Below are positions 31,025 to 41,036 of a stretch of DNA of 64,000 bases, piece by piece (position 1 is the stretch's first letter; the number at the start of each line of letters is the position of its first letter). The translations under genes were made by a program, and so were the position numbers. The notes below the pieces were generated by a model that did not search any database, was not told the origin of the DNA, and was given only the letters and a program-made list of their open reading frames with translations. The DNA is taken from positions 2,046,001-2,110,000 of the forward strand of contig NZ_LUAX01000001.1 in NCBI RefSeq assembly GCF_001695575.1, written 5' to 3'. The DNA is from Vibrio europaeus (GTDB lineage: Bacteria; Pseudomonadota; Gammaproteobacteria; Enterobacterales; Vibrionaceae).

Positions 31025-32286
31025 TTGAATGTCACCCTTTCTGGTAGTGGCTTAGTCGCTTCGTTCTTACTGTAGAAGTACAGCAGTACGAAGAACATGA
31101 AGTAAGCTAAGCTGAAGATCTGAGCTAACAGCGTGTATGTTGGTGTTGCTGGTAGCGCACCAAGAATACCCAACGCGATAAAGCTGATCGTGAACTGGAT
31201 GATATTGAATAAATGGAACTTACTGCGGTAGCGGTAAGAACGTACACGACAACGGTCTAACCAAGGTAGTACAAATAGAACCGCAATCGATGCACCCATC
31301 GCGATAACACCTAGTAGCTTATCCGGAACCGCACGTAGAATCGCGTAGAACGGAGTGAAGTACCATACAGGAGCAATGTGCTCAGGTGTTTTCAGTGGGT
31401 TTGCTGCTTCAAAGTTAGGTGGCTCAAGGAAGTAACCGCCCATCTCTGGGTTGAAGAACAGCACATAACAGAAGAAGAATAGGAAACCAGCTACACCTAC
31501 CATATCTTTCACAGTCCCGTACGGGTGGAAAGGAATAGAATCGATGATGTCGTATTTCTTAGTGTAATCCTTATGGAATGGGAACTGAGTCTTGTAGTCA
31601 TCGCCCATTGTACCTTTAGGTAACTTAGTTTCGATACCATCAGGGTTGTTTGAACCGACTTCGTGCAGTGCTAGTACGTGAAGAACGATTAGCAGCAATA
31701 GAACGATAGGCAGTGCAATTACGTGTAGTGCAAAGAAGCGGTTTAGCGTTGCACCAGAGATAACGTAGTCACCACGAATCCAAAGCGTTAGGTCATCACC
31801 AATAACAGGAATCGCACCAAATAGGGAAATGATTACCTGTGCACCCCAGTAAGACATCTGTCCCCAAGGTAATAGGTAACCCATGAACGCTTCAGCCATC
31901 AACACTAGGAAGATAAGCATACCGAAGATCCACAGTAGCTCACGAGGCTTCTGGTATGAACCGTAGATAAGGCCACGGAACATGTGTAGGTAGACAACAA
32001 CGAAGAAAGCCGAAGCACCTGTTGAGTGCATGTAACGCAATAACCAACCGTACTCTACATCACGCATGATGTATTCGATTGAGGCAAATGCACCATCACC
32101 AGAAGGAACATAATTCATCGTTAACCAGATCCCCGTAAGGATTTGGTTAACCAAAACAAGCATCGCTAGCGAGCCAAATAGATACCAGAAGTTAAAGTTC
32201 TTTGGCATCGGGTACTCAGAAAGGTGCTTCTTGTACGCATTCATTGCGGGTATGCGTTTTTCTACCCAATCAAGTAGAGCTTGCAT
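31021..32286 (-). CDS. petB: Ubiquinol-cytochrome c reductase, cytochrome b subunit
   Basis: The 421-residue multi-helix membrane subunit holds the two b haems and the quinol sites. The expected His pairs are in the helices around LLRYMHSTGASAFFVVVYLHMFRG and FFALHVIALPIVLLLLIVLHVLALH. The Qo-site PEWY-type motif reads APVWYF, in HIAPVWYFTPFYAILRAVPDKLLGV. Eight or more hydrophobic segments are visible, normal for proteobacterial cytochrome b. Its ATG shares one base with the petA stop (TAATG), indicating translational coupling. Confidence 0.96.
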   Translation of the reverse strand: MQALLDWVEKRIPAMNAYKKHLSEYPMPKNFNFWYLFGSLAMLVLVNQILTGIWLTMNYVPSGDGAFASIEYIMRDVEYGWLLRYMHSTGASAFFVVVYLHMFRGLIYGSYQKPRELLWIFGMLIFLVLMAEAFMGYLLPWGQMSYWGAQVIISLFGAIPVIGDDLTLWIRGDYVISGATLNRFFALHVIALPIVLLLLIVLHVLALHEVGSNNPDGIETKLPKGTMGDDYKTQFPFHKDYTKKYDIIDSIPFHPYGTVKDMVGVAGFLFFFCYVLFFNPEMGGYFLEPPNFEAANPLKTPEHIAPVWYFTPFYAILRAVPDKLLGVIAMGASIAVLFVLPWLDRCRVRSYRYRSKFHLFNIIQFTISFIALGILGALPATPTYTLLAQIFSLAYFMFFVLLYFYSKNEATKPLPERVTFK

Positions 32287-32879
32287 TATGCCTCCCCTTC
32301 TTCGTCAACACCGATCATTATCTTGGTATCACTTAAGTATTGGTGTTTTGGAACAACTAGGTTTAGTGGCGCTGGTACGCCTTGGAAAACACGACCTGCC
32401 ATGTCGAACTTAGAACCGTGACACGGACAGAAGAAACCTGATTTAACACCCTGAACTTGCTCATTAAAACTGTCAGGTAAATACGTTGGAGAACAACCAA
32501 GGTGTGTACAGATACCTACCGCAACAAAATACTCTGGCTTAATTGAGCGATAAGCATTCTGAGCATAAGTTGGTTGTTGTTCTTCTGCTGAAGATGGGTC
32601 GCGTAGCTGACCATCGATAGCTTTTAATCCTTCGACTACAGACTGTGCACGACGTACAACCCATACAGGTTTACCACGCCACTCCACACGTACCATTTGC
32701 CCTTCTTCAAGTTTACCGATATCAACTTCAACAGGGGCACCTGCAGCTTTGGCTTTTTCACTTGGGTTCCAAGATTTAATAAAAGGAACGGCGACAGCAG
32801 CTGCTCCTAAACCACCCACAACAGCTGTTGTAGCAGTCAAGAAACGTCTGCGACCGTTATTTAAAGGCGCATTGCTCAT
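32286..32879 (-). CDS. petA: Ubiquinol-cytochrome c reductase, Rieske iron-sulfur subunit
   Basis: A 197-residue 2Fe-2S protein. The chosen ATG (32877-32879) gives MSNAPLNNGRRRFLTATTAV, a twin-arginine signal-anchor of the kind Rieske proteins use, with GGGAG just upstream; in-frame codons extend 22 further but would displace the twin-arginine region. Cluster ligands are Cys124 and His126 (CTHLGC, with disulfide Cys129), and Cys151 and His154 (CPCHGSKFD, with disulfide Cys153). First gene of petABC, with a clear sigma70 promoter about 100 bp upstream. Confidence 0.96.
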   Translation of the reverse strand: MSNAPLNNGRRRFLTATTAVVGGLGAAAVAVPFIKSWNPSEKAKAAGAPVEVDIGKLEEGQMVRVEWRGKPVWVVRRAQSVVEGLKAIDGQLRDPSSAEEQQPTYAQNAYRSIKPEYFVAVGICTHLGCSPTYLPDSFNEQVQGVKSGFFCPCHGSKFDMAGRVFQGVPAPLNLVVPKHQYLSDTKIMIGVDEEGEA

Positions 32880-32978
32880 CCAAACATTCTCCCATTTGCT
32901 CCTTGTGGATTTATTATTATTCCGCTTAAAGAGCATGGCTAACAAAATACGAATTTAGTTGTATTTATTTGATGCCAA

Positions 32979-33007
32979 ATGATAAATAAAACCCTACTTT
33001 TTGACAA
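32979..33007 (-). promoter_or_regulatory. Sigma70 promoter of petABC
   Basis: On the minus strand TTGTCA (33002-33007), a 17-bp spacer and TATCAT (32979-32984) each match the consensus at 5 of 6 positions. The predicted start near 32972 leaves a leader of about 90 nt. Confidence 0.65.
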
Positions 33008-33129
33008 GATAAAGCTACCTTTTTGTAACATTTGTGAAGCGAATCGCCAGTGAGGTCACAAAAGGAGGATAAGTAAGAGAAATCAAATGATAAGTGGCGC
33101 TAGGAAAGGATTTTTTTAACGGACAAAAA

Positions 33130-33159
33130 CAAAAAAGCCTGGCGAGAAGCCAGGCTTTT
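33130..33159 (-). terminator. Intrinsic terminator after rpsI
   Basis: Perfect stem AAAAGCCTGGC-TTCTC-GCCAGGCTTTT (33133-33159) followed by further T on the minus strand. It lies about 50 bp beyond the rpsI stop. Confidence 0.88.
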
Positions 33160-33209
33160 GGTACCACATTCCAATGTAAACATTGGAAGCGAATCTTTTC
33201 GAAAAAAGA

Positions 33210-33602
33210 TTAACGCTTAGAGAACTGTGGACGACGACGTGCTTTACGTAGACCAACTTTCTTACGTTCAACGCAACGAGCGTCACGAGTAACGTAACCC
33301 GCAGCACGTAGAGTAGGACGTAGAGACTCATCGTATTCCATTAGAGCGCGAGTGATACCGTGACGGATAGCACCTGCTTGACCAGAAATACCGCCACCTT
33401 TAACAGTAACGTATAGGTCTAGTTTCTCAGTTAGTTCAACTAGCTCTAGAGGCTGTTTAACAACCATGCGAGAAGTTGGACGACCAAAGTACTCATCAAG
33501 GCTACGCTTGTTGATTACGATGTTGCCGCTGCCTGGTTTAACAAAAACACGTGCAGCTGAGCTTTTGCGACGGCCAGTACCGTAGTATTGATTATCTGCC
33601 AT
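33210..33602 (-). CDS. rpsI: 30S ribosomal protein S9
   Basis: The 130-residue S9 has the characteristic start [21 protein letters not shown], the central [19 protein letters not shown], and a basic C terminus ending [11 protein letters not shown]. The last Lys-Arg reaches into the P site and contacts the tRNA anticodon loop. Identical length to E. coli S9. It follows rplM by 16 bp in the standard two-gene operon. Confidence 0.99.
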   Translation of the reverse strand: MADNQYYGTGRRKSSAARVFVKPGSGNIVINKRSLDEYFGRPTSRMVVKQPLELVELTEKLDLYVTVKGGGISGQAGAIRHGITRALMEYDESLRPTLRAAGYVTRDARCVERKKVGLRKARRRPQFSKR

Positions 33603-33618
33603 TGTTCGAAATCCCCGA

Positions 33619-34047
33619 TTAGATGTCTAGTACTTGAGGTTGTTGAGCAACATGGTTGTGCTCAGCGCCAGCGTAAACTTTCAGCTTACGGTACATAGCA
33701 CGGCCAAGAGGACCACGTGGTAGCATACCTTTAACTGCTAGCTCAAGAGCCATCTCTGGCTTGCGATCAATTAGCTTTTCAAAGCTGATTGATTTTAGGC
33801 CGCCAGGGAATTCAGTGTGACGGTAGTAAATCTTACCTTTAGCCTTGTTACCAGTTACAGTAACTTTCTCCGCGTTAACAACGATGATGTAATCACCAGT
33901 GTCACAGTGTGGAGTGTATTCAGCTTTGTGTTTGCCACGTAGGCGAGATGCAATTTCACTTGCTAGACGGCCAAGAGTTTTACCTTCAGCGTCTACAACG
34001 TACCAGTCGCGTTTTACAGTTTCTGGTTTAGCAACGAAAGTTTTCAT
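33619..34047 (-). CDS. rplM: 50S ribosomal protein L13
   Basis: The 142-residue L13 begins [29 protein letters not shown], as in E. coli, so the ATG at 34045-34047 is used rather than upstream in-frame codons. Conserved blocks include HTGDY-type [38 protein letters not shown] and the C-terminal AAQQP-type [10 protein letters not shown]. In E. coli L13 represses its own operon by binding the mRNA leader. A leader of about 150 nt is present here, but I have not matched it to a known structure. Confidence 0.98.
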   Translation of the reverse strand: MKTFVAKPETVKRDWYVVDAEGKTLGRLASEIASRLRGKHKAEYTPHCDTGDYIIVVNAEKVTVTGNKAKGKIYYRHTEFPGGLKSISFEKLIDRKPEMALELAVKGMLPRGPLGRAMYRKLKVYAGAEHNHVAQQPQVLDI

Positions 34048-34206
34048 GCTAATAATAACCCGTTCAATAATTAAATTTACACTTAAGGAGCTTTCACTCC
34101 CACTGACTAAGAGTCCAGTTAACACCCCTTCGAGTGATTGGCACTCTCGACCCGTTATGTCGAAATACCTTCGATAATAAGGTCTGCAGTAACGGTGGGT
34201 CGCAGG

Positions 34207-34212
34207 ATTATA
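34207..34212 (-). promoter_or_regulatory. -10 box of the rplM-rpsI promoter
   Basis: A perfect TATAAT on the minus strand, with a leader of about 150 nt to the rplM start. No good -35 hexamer stands at 16-18 bp, so the promoter call rests mainly on the -10 and on position upstream of a highly expressed operon. Confidence 0.5.
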
Positions 34213-34292
34213 GAGAAGTCAGTAGAAAAAATCACCTCTTTTCGCGTGAAAATTTCATTTTTTTTCAATTAAGCACAGTTCGCTTCCGCCAG

Positions 34293-35399
34293 TTATGCTA
34301 AATGTTCTTTCGCCAAGTAATCATGGCTTTGCATTTCAATCAAACGCGACTGACAGCGTTTAAATTCAAACTCCAATTGACCACCAGCATAAAGCGCTTC
34401 CAATGGCACTTCCGCAGATATAATCAGTTTCACATGACGTTCATAGAACTCATCGACCAAAGCAATGAAACGCCTTGCAGCATCATCTATGGTGCGATCC
34501 ATCTTCTGTACATCCGCCAGCAGTACGGTGTGATAGATGCGCGACATCTCTATGTAGTCATTTTGGCTGCGCGCAGATTGGCATAGCTGTGCAAAGCTCG
34601 CATGTAACACGTCTTCAGAAGCTTGAATGACGTCAATCTCTCGATGATTGATTTCGATGCTCTGAGCCCCTTTCTTCCCTTCTCCGACGAGCTGTTCATA
34701 ATAGTGGCGAAGGTTTTTATCTGCTTGCGCGTCTAGAGGAGAGTGGTAGATCTCGGCTTGTTCTAGAGTTCTCAAGCGGTAATCAATCCCACTATCAACA
34801 TTCAACACGCGGCAGTTTTTCTCGATCAATTCAATAGCAGGAAGAAAACGAGCACGTTGCAAGCCATTACGATACAAATCTTGCGGTGGAATATTCGAGG
34901 TCGCGACTAAGATAACACCACGTTTAAACAGAGCTTGGAACAGAGTGCCCAGAATCATCGCATCAGTAATGTCTGAAACAAAAAACTCATCGAAGCAGAT
35001 GATCTCAGCTTCAGACTTAAATTTGTCAGCCACCAACTCTAGTGGGTCATTCACGTCACCTAATGCGTTTAACTCATCGTGGACGCGATACATAAAGCGG
35101 TGAAAATGGACACGCATTTTCTTTTCTGTGGGTAGAGCCTCAAAGAAGGTATCAACCAGATAGGTTTTACCACGCCCTACCCCGCCCCAAAAATAAAGCC
35201 CTTGAGGCGCTTGAGGTTGCTCAGGCGCTTTTTTACTAAACCAAGTTTTCCAACCGCTCGGCTTTTCTACTGGCGTGTTAACGTAGTCGATGAATTCATG
35301 GTAGAGATTATCTAAGGCTGTGACCGCTTGTAGCTGTGCGGCATCCTTTTGAAAACCATGTTGTTTTATATCATTGTTATAGATTTCTAATGGCGTCAT
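34293..35399 (-). CDS. zapE: Cell division protein ZapE (AFG1-like ATPase)
   Basis: The 368-residue P-loop ATPase associates with the Z ring and helps division under stress in E. coli. Walker A GVGRGKT is at residues 73-79 and the Walker B-type segment IICFDEFFVSD has Asp137 and Glu138. The AFG1 family block HFHRFMYRVHDEL follows Walker A. Length fits E. coli ZapE (375). It is monocistronic and divergent from zapG, with about 150 bp between starts; the rplM-rpsI operon lies downstream on the same strand. Confidence 0.94.
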   Translation of the reverse strand: MTPLEIYNNDIKQHGFQKDAAQLQAVTALDNLYHEFIDYVNTPVEKPSGWKTWFSKKAPEQPQAPQGLYFWGGVGRGKTYLVDTFFEALPTEKKMRVHFHRFMYRVHDELNALGDVNDPLELVADKFKSEAEIICFDEFFVSDITDAMILGTLFQALFKRGVILVATSNIPPQDLYRNGLQRARFLPAIELIEKNCRVLNVDSGIDYRLRTLEQAEIYHSPLDAQADKNLRHYYEQLVGEGKKGAQSIEINHREIDVIQASEDVLHASFAQLCQSARSQNDYIEMSRIYHTVLLADVQKMDRTIDDAARRFIALVDEFYERHVKLIISAEVPLEALYAGGQLEFEFKRCQSRLIEMQSHDYLAKEHLA

Positions 35400-35551
35400 T
35401 GCTTCTTTACCTACTCAAGAAGACTGTCAAACTGCTATGTAGAGCACATGCATTTTTCTTTATTGGCTTAAGTTCTCATAGTACCATGTCATTTGAACAT
35501 GTGTAACTAACCAGTAAAAAACATGTTAAATAACAATGATAAGGAGCAATT

Positions 35552-36010
35552 ATGCCTTGGATTTATGCCCTCGTAGGTTTGCTTGTTGGTATGGTTTTGG
35601 GTGTTGCGATTTCTCGCCTGACAACACCAGGATACAAGAAGCAAAAGAGCGTTCAAAAAGATCTCGACAACGCAAAATTTGAATTAGAGCAGCAAAAACA
35701 AGATCTTGCAGATCATTTTGCGCAAACAGCGGAAATGTTGGATTCACTAGGTAAAGAGTACACTAAGCTGTATCAACATATGGCGAAGACGTCTTCAGAG
35801 CTTTTGCCAAACATTCCCGAGCAAGATAACCCATTCGTGAAGAAGATCGCTCAGCAGTCTGATTCAGAATCAGTTGAAAATAACGATGTTGATATTCAAC
35901 CGTTAAGCGAAGCGCCTAAAGATTATGCGTCAGGTTCAACGGGTTTATTAAAAGAGCAGAAGAAAGAAATTTTAGATTCTCAAGACGTTGTTTCAGCTAA
36001 AGCGTCATAA
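35552..36010 (+). CDS. zapG: DUF1043 membrane protein ZapG (YhcB)
   Basis: A 152-residue inner-membrane protein with one N-terminal transmembrane helix (about 4-23, IYALVGLLVGMVLGVAISRL). A cytoplasmic coiled coil follows (KSVQKDLDNAKFELEQQKQDLADHFAQTAEMLDSLGKEYTKLYQHMAKTS), then the conserved ELLPNIPEQDNPF segment. The E. coli homologue links envelope synthesis with cell division and elongation. AAGGAG stands just upstream of the ATG. The arrangement zapE / zapG-degQ-degS matches that of enterics. Confidence 0.92.
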   Translation: MPWIYALVGLLVGMVLGVAISRLTTPGYKKQKSVQKDLDNAKFELEQQKQDLADHFAQTAEMLDSLGKEYTKLYQHMAKTSSELLPNIPEQDNPFVKKIAQQSDSESVENNDVDIQPLSEAPKDYASGSTGLLKEQKKEILDSQDVVSAKAS

Positions 36011-36133
36011 TTGAAATCTATCTTTGATGAACTTTGCAAAGGTTTTTAAGTCATAACTCCTACAAGTGACCATTGAAATCTGATTTTTCGTACAAATGTC
36101 AGTATTAGGTCCTTAACCAACTAGGAGTATCCG

Positions 36134-37501
36134 ATGAAAAAACCTTTGCTTGCTTTAACCGTCCTGACATTAAGCCTAAGTTCAATCATCACACCAATAC
36201 AGGCTACGGCCGCTTTGCCGTTTACGGTTGATGGCGAACAGTTACCAAGCTTGGCTCCGATGCTTGAGAAAGTGACCCCTGCTGTTGTCAGTATCTCAGT
36301 GGAAGGCACCCAAGTATCCAAACAACAAATTCCTGATCAGTTCCGTTTTTTCTTTGGACCTGATTTCCCAACCGAACAGCTCCAAGAACGCCCATTCCGT
36401 GGATTAGGCTCAGGTGTCATCGTTGACGCCAAGAAAGGCCACATCGTCACTAACTATCACGTCATCAACGGCGCAGAGAAAATCCGCGTTAAACTTCGAG
36501 ATGGTCGTGAGTACGATGCTGAACTCGTTGGCGGCGACCAGATGTCAGACGTGGCACTGCTTAAGCTAGAAGAAGCGAAGAACCTCACCGAAATCAAAAT
36601 CGCTGACTCAGACAAGTTGCGCGTCGGTGACTTCACCGTAGCCATTGGTAACCCATTTGGTCTAGGACAAACCGTGACCTCTGGGATTGTGTCTGCGCTA
36701 GGTCGTAGTGGTCTTAACCTAGAGAACTTTGAGAACTTTATTCAAACCGACGCGGCGATCAACAGCGGCAACTCCGGTGGCGCACTGGTGAACCTGAATG
36801 GTGAACTGATCGGTATTAACACCGCCATCTTAGGCCCTAACGGCGGTAATGTGGGTATCGGCTTTGCGATCCCATCCAACATGATGACCAATTTGACCGC
36901 GCAAATCCTAGAGTTTGGAGAAGTAAAACGGGGCATGCTCGGCGTACAAGGTGGCGAAATCACCTCTGAATTAGCAGAGGCCCTAGGATACGAATCGAGT
37001 AAAGGTGCTTTTGTTAGCCAAGTCGTGCCTGACAGCGCAGCGGATAAAGCAGGTCTAGAAGCAGGCGATGTCATCGTTTCTGTCAACGGCAAAGCAATTA
37101 ATTCATTTAGTGAGTTAAGAGCTAAAGTGGCTACTTTAGGGGCGGGTAAACTGATCTCACTCGGCGTTGTACGCGACGGTAAGAAAAAATCATTCGATGT
37201 CACCTTAGGTGAGCAAACTAACATCAAGACGACCGCTGATAAGTTACATGAAGGCTTGTCTGGTGCGCAGCTAACCAACACCAATGCGAGCGACTCTGCA
37301 CAAGGTGTTAAAGTCACCTCAGTAGAAAAAGGCTCTAACGCCGAAGCTTACCAGCTGCAAAAAGATGACATCATTATTGGCGTTAACCGCCAACGAGTAA
37401 AAAACCTTGCTGATTTTAGAAAAGTGGTAGAGAAACAATCAGGAGTACTTGCGCTCAATATCCAACGAGGAGAGCGTAGTATCTATCTTGTCATTCGATA
37501 A
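36134..37501 (+). CDS. degQ: Periplasmic serine endoprotease DegQ
   Basis: A 455-residue DegP/DegQ-family protease and chaperone. The Sec signal peptide is residues 1-26 or so (cleavage after ATA). The trypsin-like triad is His109 (TNYHVI), Asp139 (MSDVALL) and Ser214 (GNSGGAL). Two PDZ domains follow, at about 275-360 and 385-455. The short LA loop region and the position beside degS favour DegQ over DegP, though in many vibrios one protein covers both roles. Its own terminator separates it from degS. Confidence 0.93.
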   Translation: MKKPLLALTVLTLSLSSIITPIQATAALPFTVDGEQLPSLAPMLEKVTPAVVSISVEGTQVSKQQIPDQFRFFFGPDFPTEQLQERPFRGLGSGVIVDAKKGHIVTNYHVINGAEKIRVKLRDGREYDAELVGGDQMSDVALLKLEEAKNLTEIKIADSDKLRVGDFTVAIGNPFGLGQTVTSGIVSALGRSGLNLENFENFIQTDAAINSGNSGGALVNLNGELIGINTAILGPNGGNVGIGFAIPSNMMTNLTAQILEFGEVKRGMLGVQGGEITSELAEALGYESSKGAFVSQVVPDSAADKAGLEAGDVIVSVNGKAINSFSELRAKVATLGAGKLISLGVVRDGKKKSFDVTLGEQTNIKTTADKLHEGLSGAQLTNTNASDSAQGVKVTSVEKGSNAEAYQLQKDDIIIGVNRQRVKNLADFRKVVEKQSGVLALNIQRGERSIYLVIR

Positions 37502-37532
37502 GCCTCATTGATAAAAACGCGATATTGGCTTG

Positions 37533-37564
37533 AAAGGACAGCGGCAGACCCCGCTGTCCTTTTG
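37533..37564 (+). terminator. Intrinsic terminator after degQ
   Basis: Perfect 12-bp stem AAAGGACAGCGG-CAGACC-CCGCTGTCCTTT followed by T-rich sequence, 31 bp beyond the degQ stop. It implies that degS is transcribed largely from its own promoter in the 127-bp gap. Confidence 0.88.
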
Positions 37565-37628
37565 TTATTTTCTCATCTAGTGCTATTCTTCACCAACTTA
37601 TCCATTTTATGACCTTGACGAGGAAAGC

Positions 37629-38693
37629 ATGCTGCAATTTTTGTTGCGTTCTATTGGCTTAGGCTTAGCAACTGCTGCTCTGTTATTAATCGCTGTACCG
37701 TCTTTGCGGTCCAACATCCTTCCTCAAACCAATCAATCCACTGCAACTGACTATTCACAGGTTCAGGTGTCATTCAATCAAGCAGTTCGAAAAGCCGCTC
37801 CTGCTGTGGTGAATATTTATAGCCGCAAGTATCAAGAAAGCGATCGTTCCAAACTGCTTACCCAAGGACTAGGTTCTGGTGTCATCGTCAGTGACAAAGG
37901 CTATATCATTACCAACTACCACGTCGTCGCTCAGGCCGATCAGATTATCGTTGCGCTGCAAGATGGTCGAGTAGCTGCAGCTCAATTAGTCGGTAAAGAC
38001 CGTAGAACCGATATCGCCATCCTGAGGGTTGAAGGCGATAACTTACCTGTTATTCCACTCAATCCTGAATACTCGCCAAAAGTCGGCGATATTGTTCTGG
38101 CAATTGGTAACCCGTACAACCTTGGTCAAACCACCACTTTCGGTATTATCTCTGCCACTGGCCGCTCATCAATCAGTGCCGATGGTCACCCAGCGTTTAT
38201 CCAAACCGATGCCGCAATCAATGAAGGTAACTCTGGTGGCGCCTTGGTCAATACTCGTGGCGAGCTAGTCGGAATTAACACCGCCTCATTCCAACAAGCG
38301 ACTGAGCTAGAAACTTACGGTATTTCGTTTGCCATTCCATATGCACTCGCGAATAAAATCATGCAGAAAATCATTGCCGATGGTCGAGTGATTCGCGGCT
38401 ATATCGGAATCGACGGGCAAGACATTAACTCCGTTACCTCACGTCTATTAGGTAACGAACATCTCGGTGGTATCGTTGTGCTAGGTATTGATCCCAACGG
38501 CCCTGCGGCGGATGCTGGATTTGAAGCTCAAGACATTATCTTGAAAATTGATGGTCAGAAGATCAATGGTCGTCAAAGCGTGATGGACATAGTAACCGAG
38601 TTAAGACCAGGCACGACGGTTGATGTGCTAGTACTGCGTAAAGGAGTCGAAAAAATCCTTAAAGTCACCATTGAAGAAGATACGCGCGAATAA
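37629..38693 (+). CDS. degS: Site-1 stress-sensor protease DegS
   Basis: The 354-residue membrane-anchored protease cleaves the anti-sigma factor RseA when unfolded porin C termini bind its PDZ domain, releasing sigma E. An N-terminal transmembrane anchor (about 7-25) precedes the protease domain, with His98 (TNYHVV), Asp128 (RTDIAIL) and Ser202 (GNSGGAL). A single PDZ domain follows (about 255-350). One PDZ and an uncleaved anchor distinguish it from DegQ. GAGGAAA stands upstream of the ATG. Confidence 0.96.
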   Translation: MLQFLLRSIGLGLATAALLLIAVPSLRSNILPQTNQSTATDYSQVQVSFNQAVRKAAPAVVNIYSRKYQESDRSKLLTQGLGSGVIVSDKGYIITNYHVVAQADQIIVALQDGRVAAAQLVGKDRRTDIAILRVEGDNLPVIPLNPEYSPKVGDIVLAIGNPYNLGQTTTFGIISATGRSSISADGHPAFIQTDAAINEGNSGGALVNTRGELVGINTASFQQATELETYGISFAIPYALANKIMQKIIADGRVIRGYIGIDGQDINSVTSRLLGNEHLGGIVVLGIDPNGPAADAGFEAQDIILKIDGQKINGRQSVMDIVTELRPGTTVDVLVLRKGVEKILKVTIEEDTRE

Positions 38694-38720
38694 TCTTTAT
38701 TGGATACACTGCACAAATAA

Positions 38721-38747
38721 AAACCCATGCTAGGCATGGGTTTTTTT
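38721..38747. terminator. Bidirectional terminator between degS and parC
   Basis: Perfect stem AAACCCATGC-TAG-GCATGGGTTT with A and T runs on either side, between the converging degS and parC genes. Confidence 0.88.
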
Positions 38748-38750
38748 ATT

Positions 38751-41033
38751 CTATTCAGACACTTCGTTTTCAGGCTCTGGGGTTGAACCAGACTCAACCT
38801 CAATACGAGTTACGCGCTGAAGACCTCTAGGCAACAAGCCACCTCGACGTCCACGCTCTCCACGGAAGTTCTCTAGGTCAGCAGGTTTTAAACCAAGCTT
38901 ACGTTTACCCGCATAGAGAGTCACAGAGCTTCCCTGCGGTAGAGAAATTAAGTGAGAGACGATCTCTTCACGCTCTTTCGCTTTCGCCGCTGGAATGTTG
39001 ATAATCTTATTACCCTTACCTTTACCAAGTTGTGGCAGATCCTTAATTGGGAACAACAGCATACGACCTTGGTTGGTAATCGCTAAAATTTCATCCGCGT
39101 CTAAGTTACCGACTGTTTGTGGTGAAAGCACTTCCGAACTCTGCGGCAATGTCACTAAGGCTTTGCCGCTGCGGTTTTTCGACAGTAAGTCGCTTCCCTT
39201 ACAGACGAAACCATAACCCGCATCAGAACCGACTAGCCATAATTGCTCTTCTTCACCCATAACAACATGGCGAATATTAGTGCCTGCGCTAATGTTCAAG
39301 CGGCCTGTAATTGGCTCACCTTGGCTACGCGCAGAGGGTAATGAGTGCGACTCTAACGAGTAACTGCGACCATCACTGCCAAGGAATACCGCTTGCTGGT
39401 TGCTCTTACCACGAGCATGAGCAAGGTATTTATCGCCTGACTTATAGTTCAAGCCATCAGCATCAACCTCATGCCCTTTGGCATGACGAATCCAACCTTT
39501 CTCAGAAAGCACAACAGTGATAGGCTCGCTAGGAACTAAGTCACGCTCTGTTAGCGCCTTAGCTTCTGCGCGCTCAACCATTGGCGAACGGCGGTCATCA
39601 CCGTACTTGTCAGCATCCGCTTTGATTTCTTTCTTCAGAAGAGTATTAAGACGACGCTCTGAGCCTAGCAGTTGCTCTAGCTTTTCACGCTCTTTCTCTA
39701 ACTCATCTTGCTCACCGCGAATCTTCATCTCTTCCAATTTCGCTAAGTGGCGAAGTTTGGTATCGAGAATCGCATCTGCTTGGATATCGGTAATACCAAA
39801 ACGTTCCATAAGCACCGCTTTAGGATCGTCTTCAGTACGAATGATCTCAATCACCTCATCAAGGTTAAGGTATGCAACCAACAAACCTTCCAAGATGTGC
39901 AAGCGAGCCATGACCTTATCTAAACGGTGTTGCAAACGACGTCGTACAGTCGCACGGCGGAATTCGATCCATTCAGAGAGAATTTGAACGAGCCCTTTCA
40001 CTTGAGGGCGATTGTCCAAACCAATCATGTTTAGGTTTACACGGAAGTTCTTTTCAAGGTCTGTCGAGGCAAATAGATGATTCATCAACTGGTCACAATC
40101 GACACGATTCGAGCGTGGCACCACAACGATACGCGTTGGGTTCTCGTGATCCGATTCATCACGCAGATCATCAACCATAGGTAGCTTTTTAGCGCGCATT
40201 TGGTTAGCAATTTGCTCTAGCAGCTTAGCGCCGGACACTTGGTGTGGCAGAGACGTGATTACAATCTCTGAACCTTCTTTGTGCCATACTGCGCGCATTT
40301 TAATGCTGCCGCGACCAGTTCGGTAAATCTTCTCTAACTCTGCTTTAGGTGAAATGATCTCTGCTTCGGTCGGGTAATCAGGCCCTTGAACAAAGTTCAT
40401 TACATCAGCAAGTTCAGACTTCGGATTGTCAATAAGATGAATCGTCGCTTCCGCCACTTCGCGTACGTTGTGTGGCGGTATATCCGTTGCCATACCTACC
40501 GCGATCCCCGTCACACCATTAAGTAGAATGTGAGGTAATCGCGCAGGCAGCATTTGTGGCTCTTTCATCGTGCCATCAAAGTTAGGCTGCCATTCAACCG
40601 TGCCTTGACCTAGCTCGCCAAGCAAAACCTCGGCAAATTTAGACAATTTCGCTTCGGTATAACGCATTGCTGCGAATGATTTAGGATCATCAGGCGCACC
40701 CCAGTTACCTTGGCCATCAACTAGTGGGTAGCGGTAAGAAAATGGCTGAGCCATCAACACCATTGCTTCGTAACAAGCCGAATCACCATGTGGGTGGTAC
40801 TTACCTAACACGTCACCAACTGTACGTGCCGATTTTTTGTATTTTGCCGCTGCCGAAAGACCAAGCTCCGACATTGCGTAAATAATACGACGCTGAACCG
40901 GTTTTAAACCGTCACCAATGTATGGCAACGCGCGGTCCATAATGACGTACATCGAATAGTTGAGATAAGCGTCTTCGGTGAACTTGCGCATTGGCAACTG
41001 TTCAACGCCATCAAATGTAATTTCAGTAGACAT
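38751..41033 (-). CDS. parC: DNA topoisomerase IV subunit A
   Basis: The 760-residue subunit carries the DNA-cutting tyrosine of topoisomerase IV, which decatenates daughter chromosomes. The catalytic Tyr lies in [11 protein letters not shown]. The quinolone-determining stretch [14 protein letters not shown] has Ser85 and Glu89, the unmutated, drug-sensitive residues at these positions. The C-terminal beta-pinwheel blades contain repeated GRMLLFP/GKGNK-like segments. It lies three bases after parE, in the order parE-parC. Confidence 0.97.
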   Translation of the reverse strand: MSTEITFDGVEQLPMRKFTEDAYLNYSMYVIMDRALPYIGDGLKPVQRRIIYAMSELGLSAAAKYKKSARTVGDVLGKYHPHGDSACYEAMVLMAQPFSYRYPLVDGQGNWGAPDDPKSFAAMRYTEAKLSKFAEVLLGELGQGTVEWQPNFDGTMKEPQMLPARLPHILLNGVTGIAVGMATDIPPHNVREVAEATIHLIDNPKSELADVMNFVQGPDYPTEAEIISPKAELEKIYRTGRGSIKMRAVWHKEGSEIVITSLPHQVSGAKLLEQIANQMRAKKLPMVDDLRDESDHENPTRIVVVPRSNRVDCDQLMNHLFASTDLEKNFRVNLNMIGLDNRPQVKGLVQILSEWIEFRRATVRRRLQHRLDKVMARLHILEGLLVAYLNLDEVIEIIRTEDDPKAVLMERFGITDIQADAILDTKLRHLAKLEEMKIRGEQDELEKEREKLEQLLGSERRLNTLLKKEIKADADKYGDDRRSPMVERAEAKALTERDLVPSEPITVVLSEKGWIRHAKGHEVDADGLNYKSGDKYLAHARGKSNQQAVFLGSDGRSYSLESHSLPSARSQGEPITGRLNISAGTNIRHVVMGEEEQLWLVGSDAGYGFVCKGSDLLSKNRSGKALVTLPQSSEVLSPQTVGNLDADEILAITNQGRMLLFPIKDLPQLGKGKGNKIINIPAAKAKEREEIVSHLISLPQGSSVTLYAGKRKLGLKPADLENFRGERGRRGGLLPRGLQRVTRIEVESGSTPEPENEVSE

Positions 41034-41036
41034 CCG

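Noticed and set aside
36134..38693. degQ-degS as a recent gene duplication
   Set aside because: The two differ in anchor, PDZ number and sequence, as they do throughout gammaproteobacteria; this is an ancient pair.
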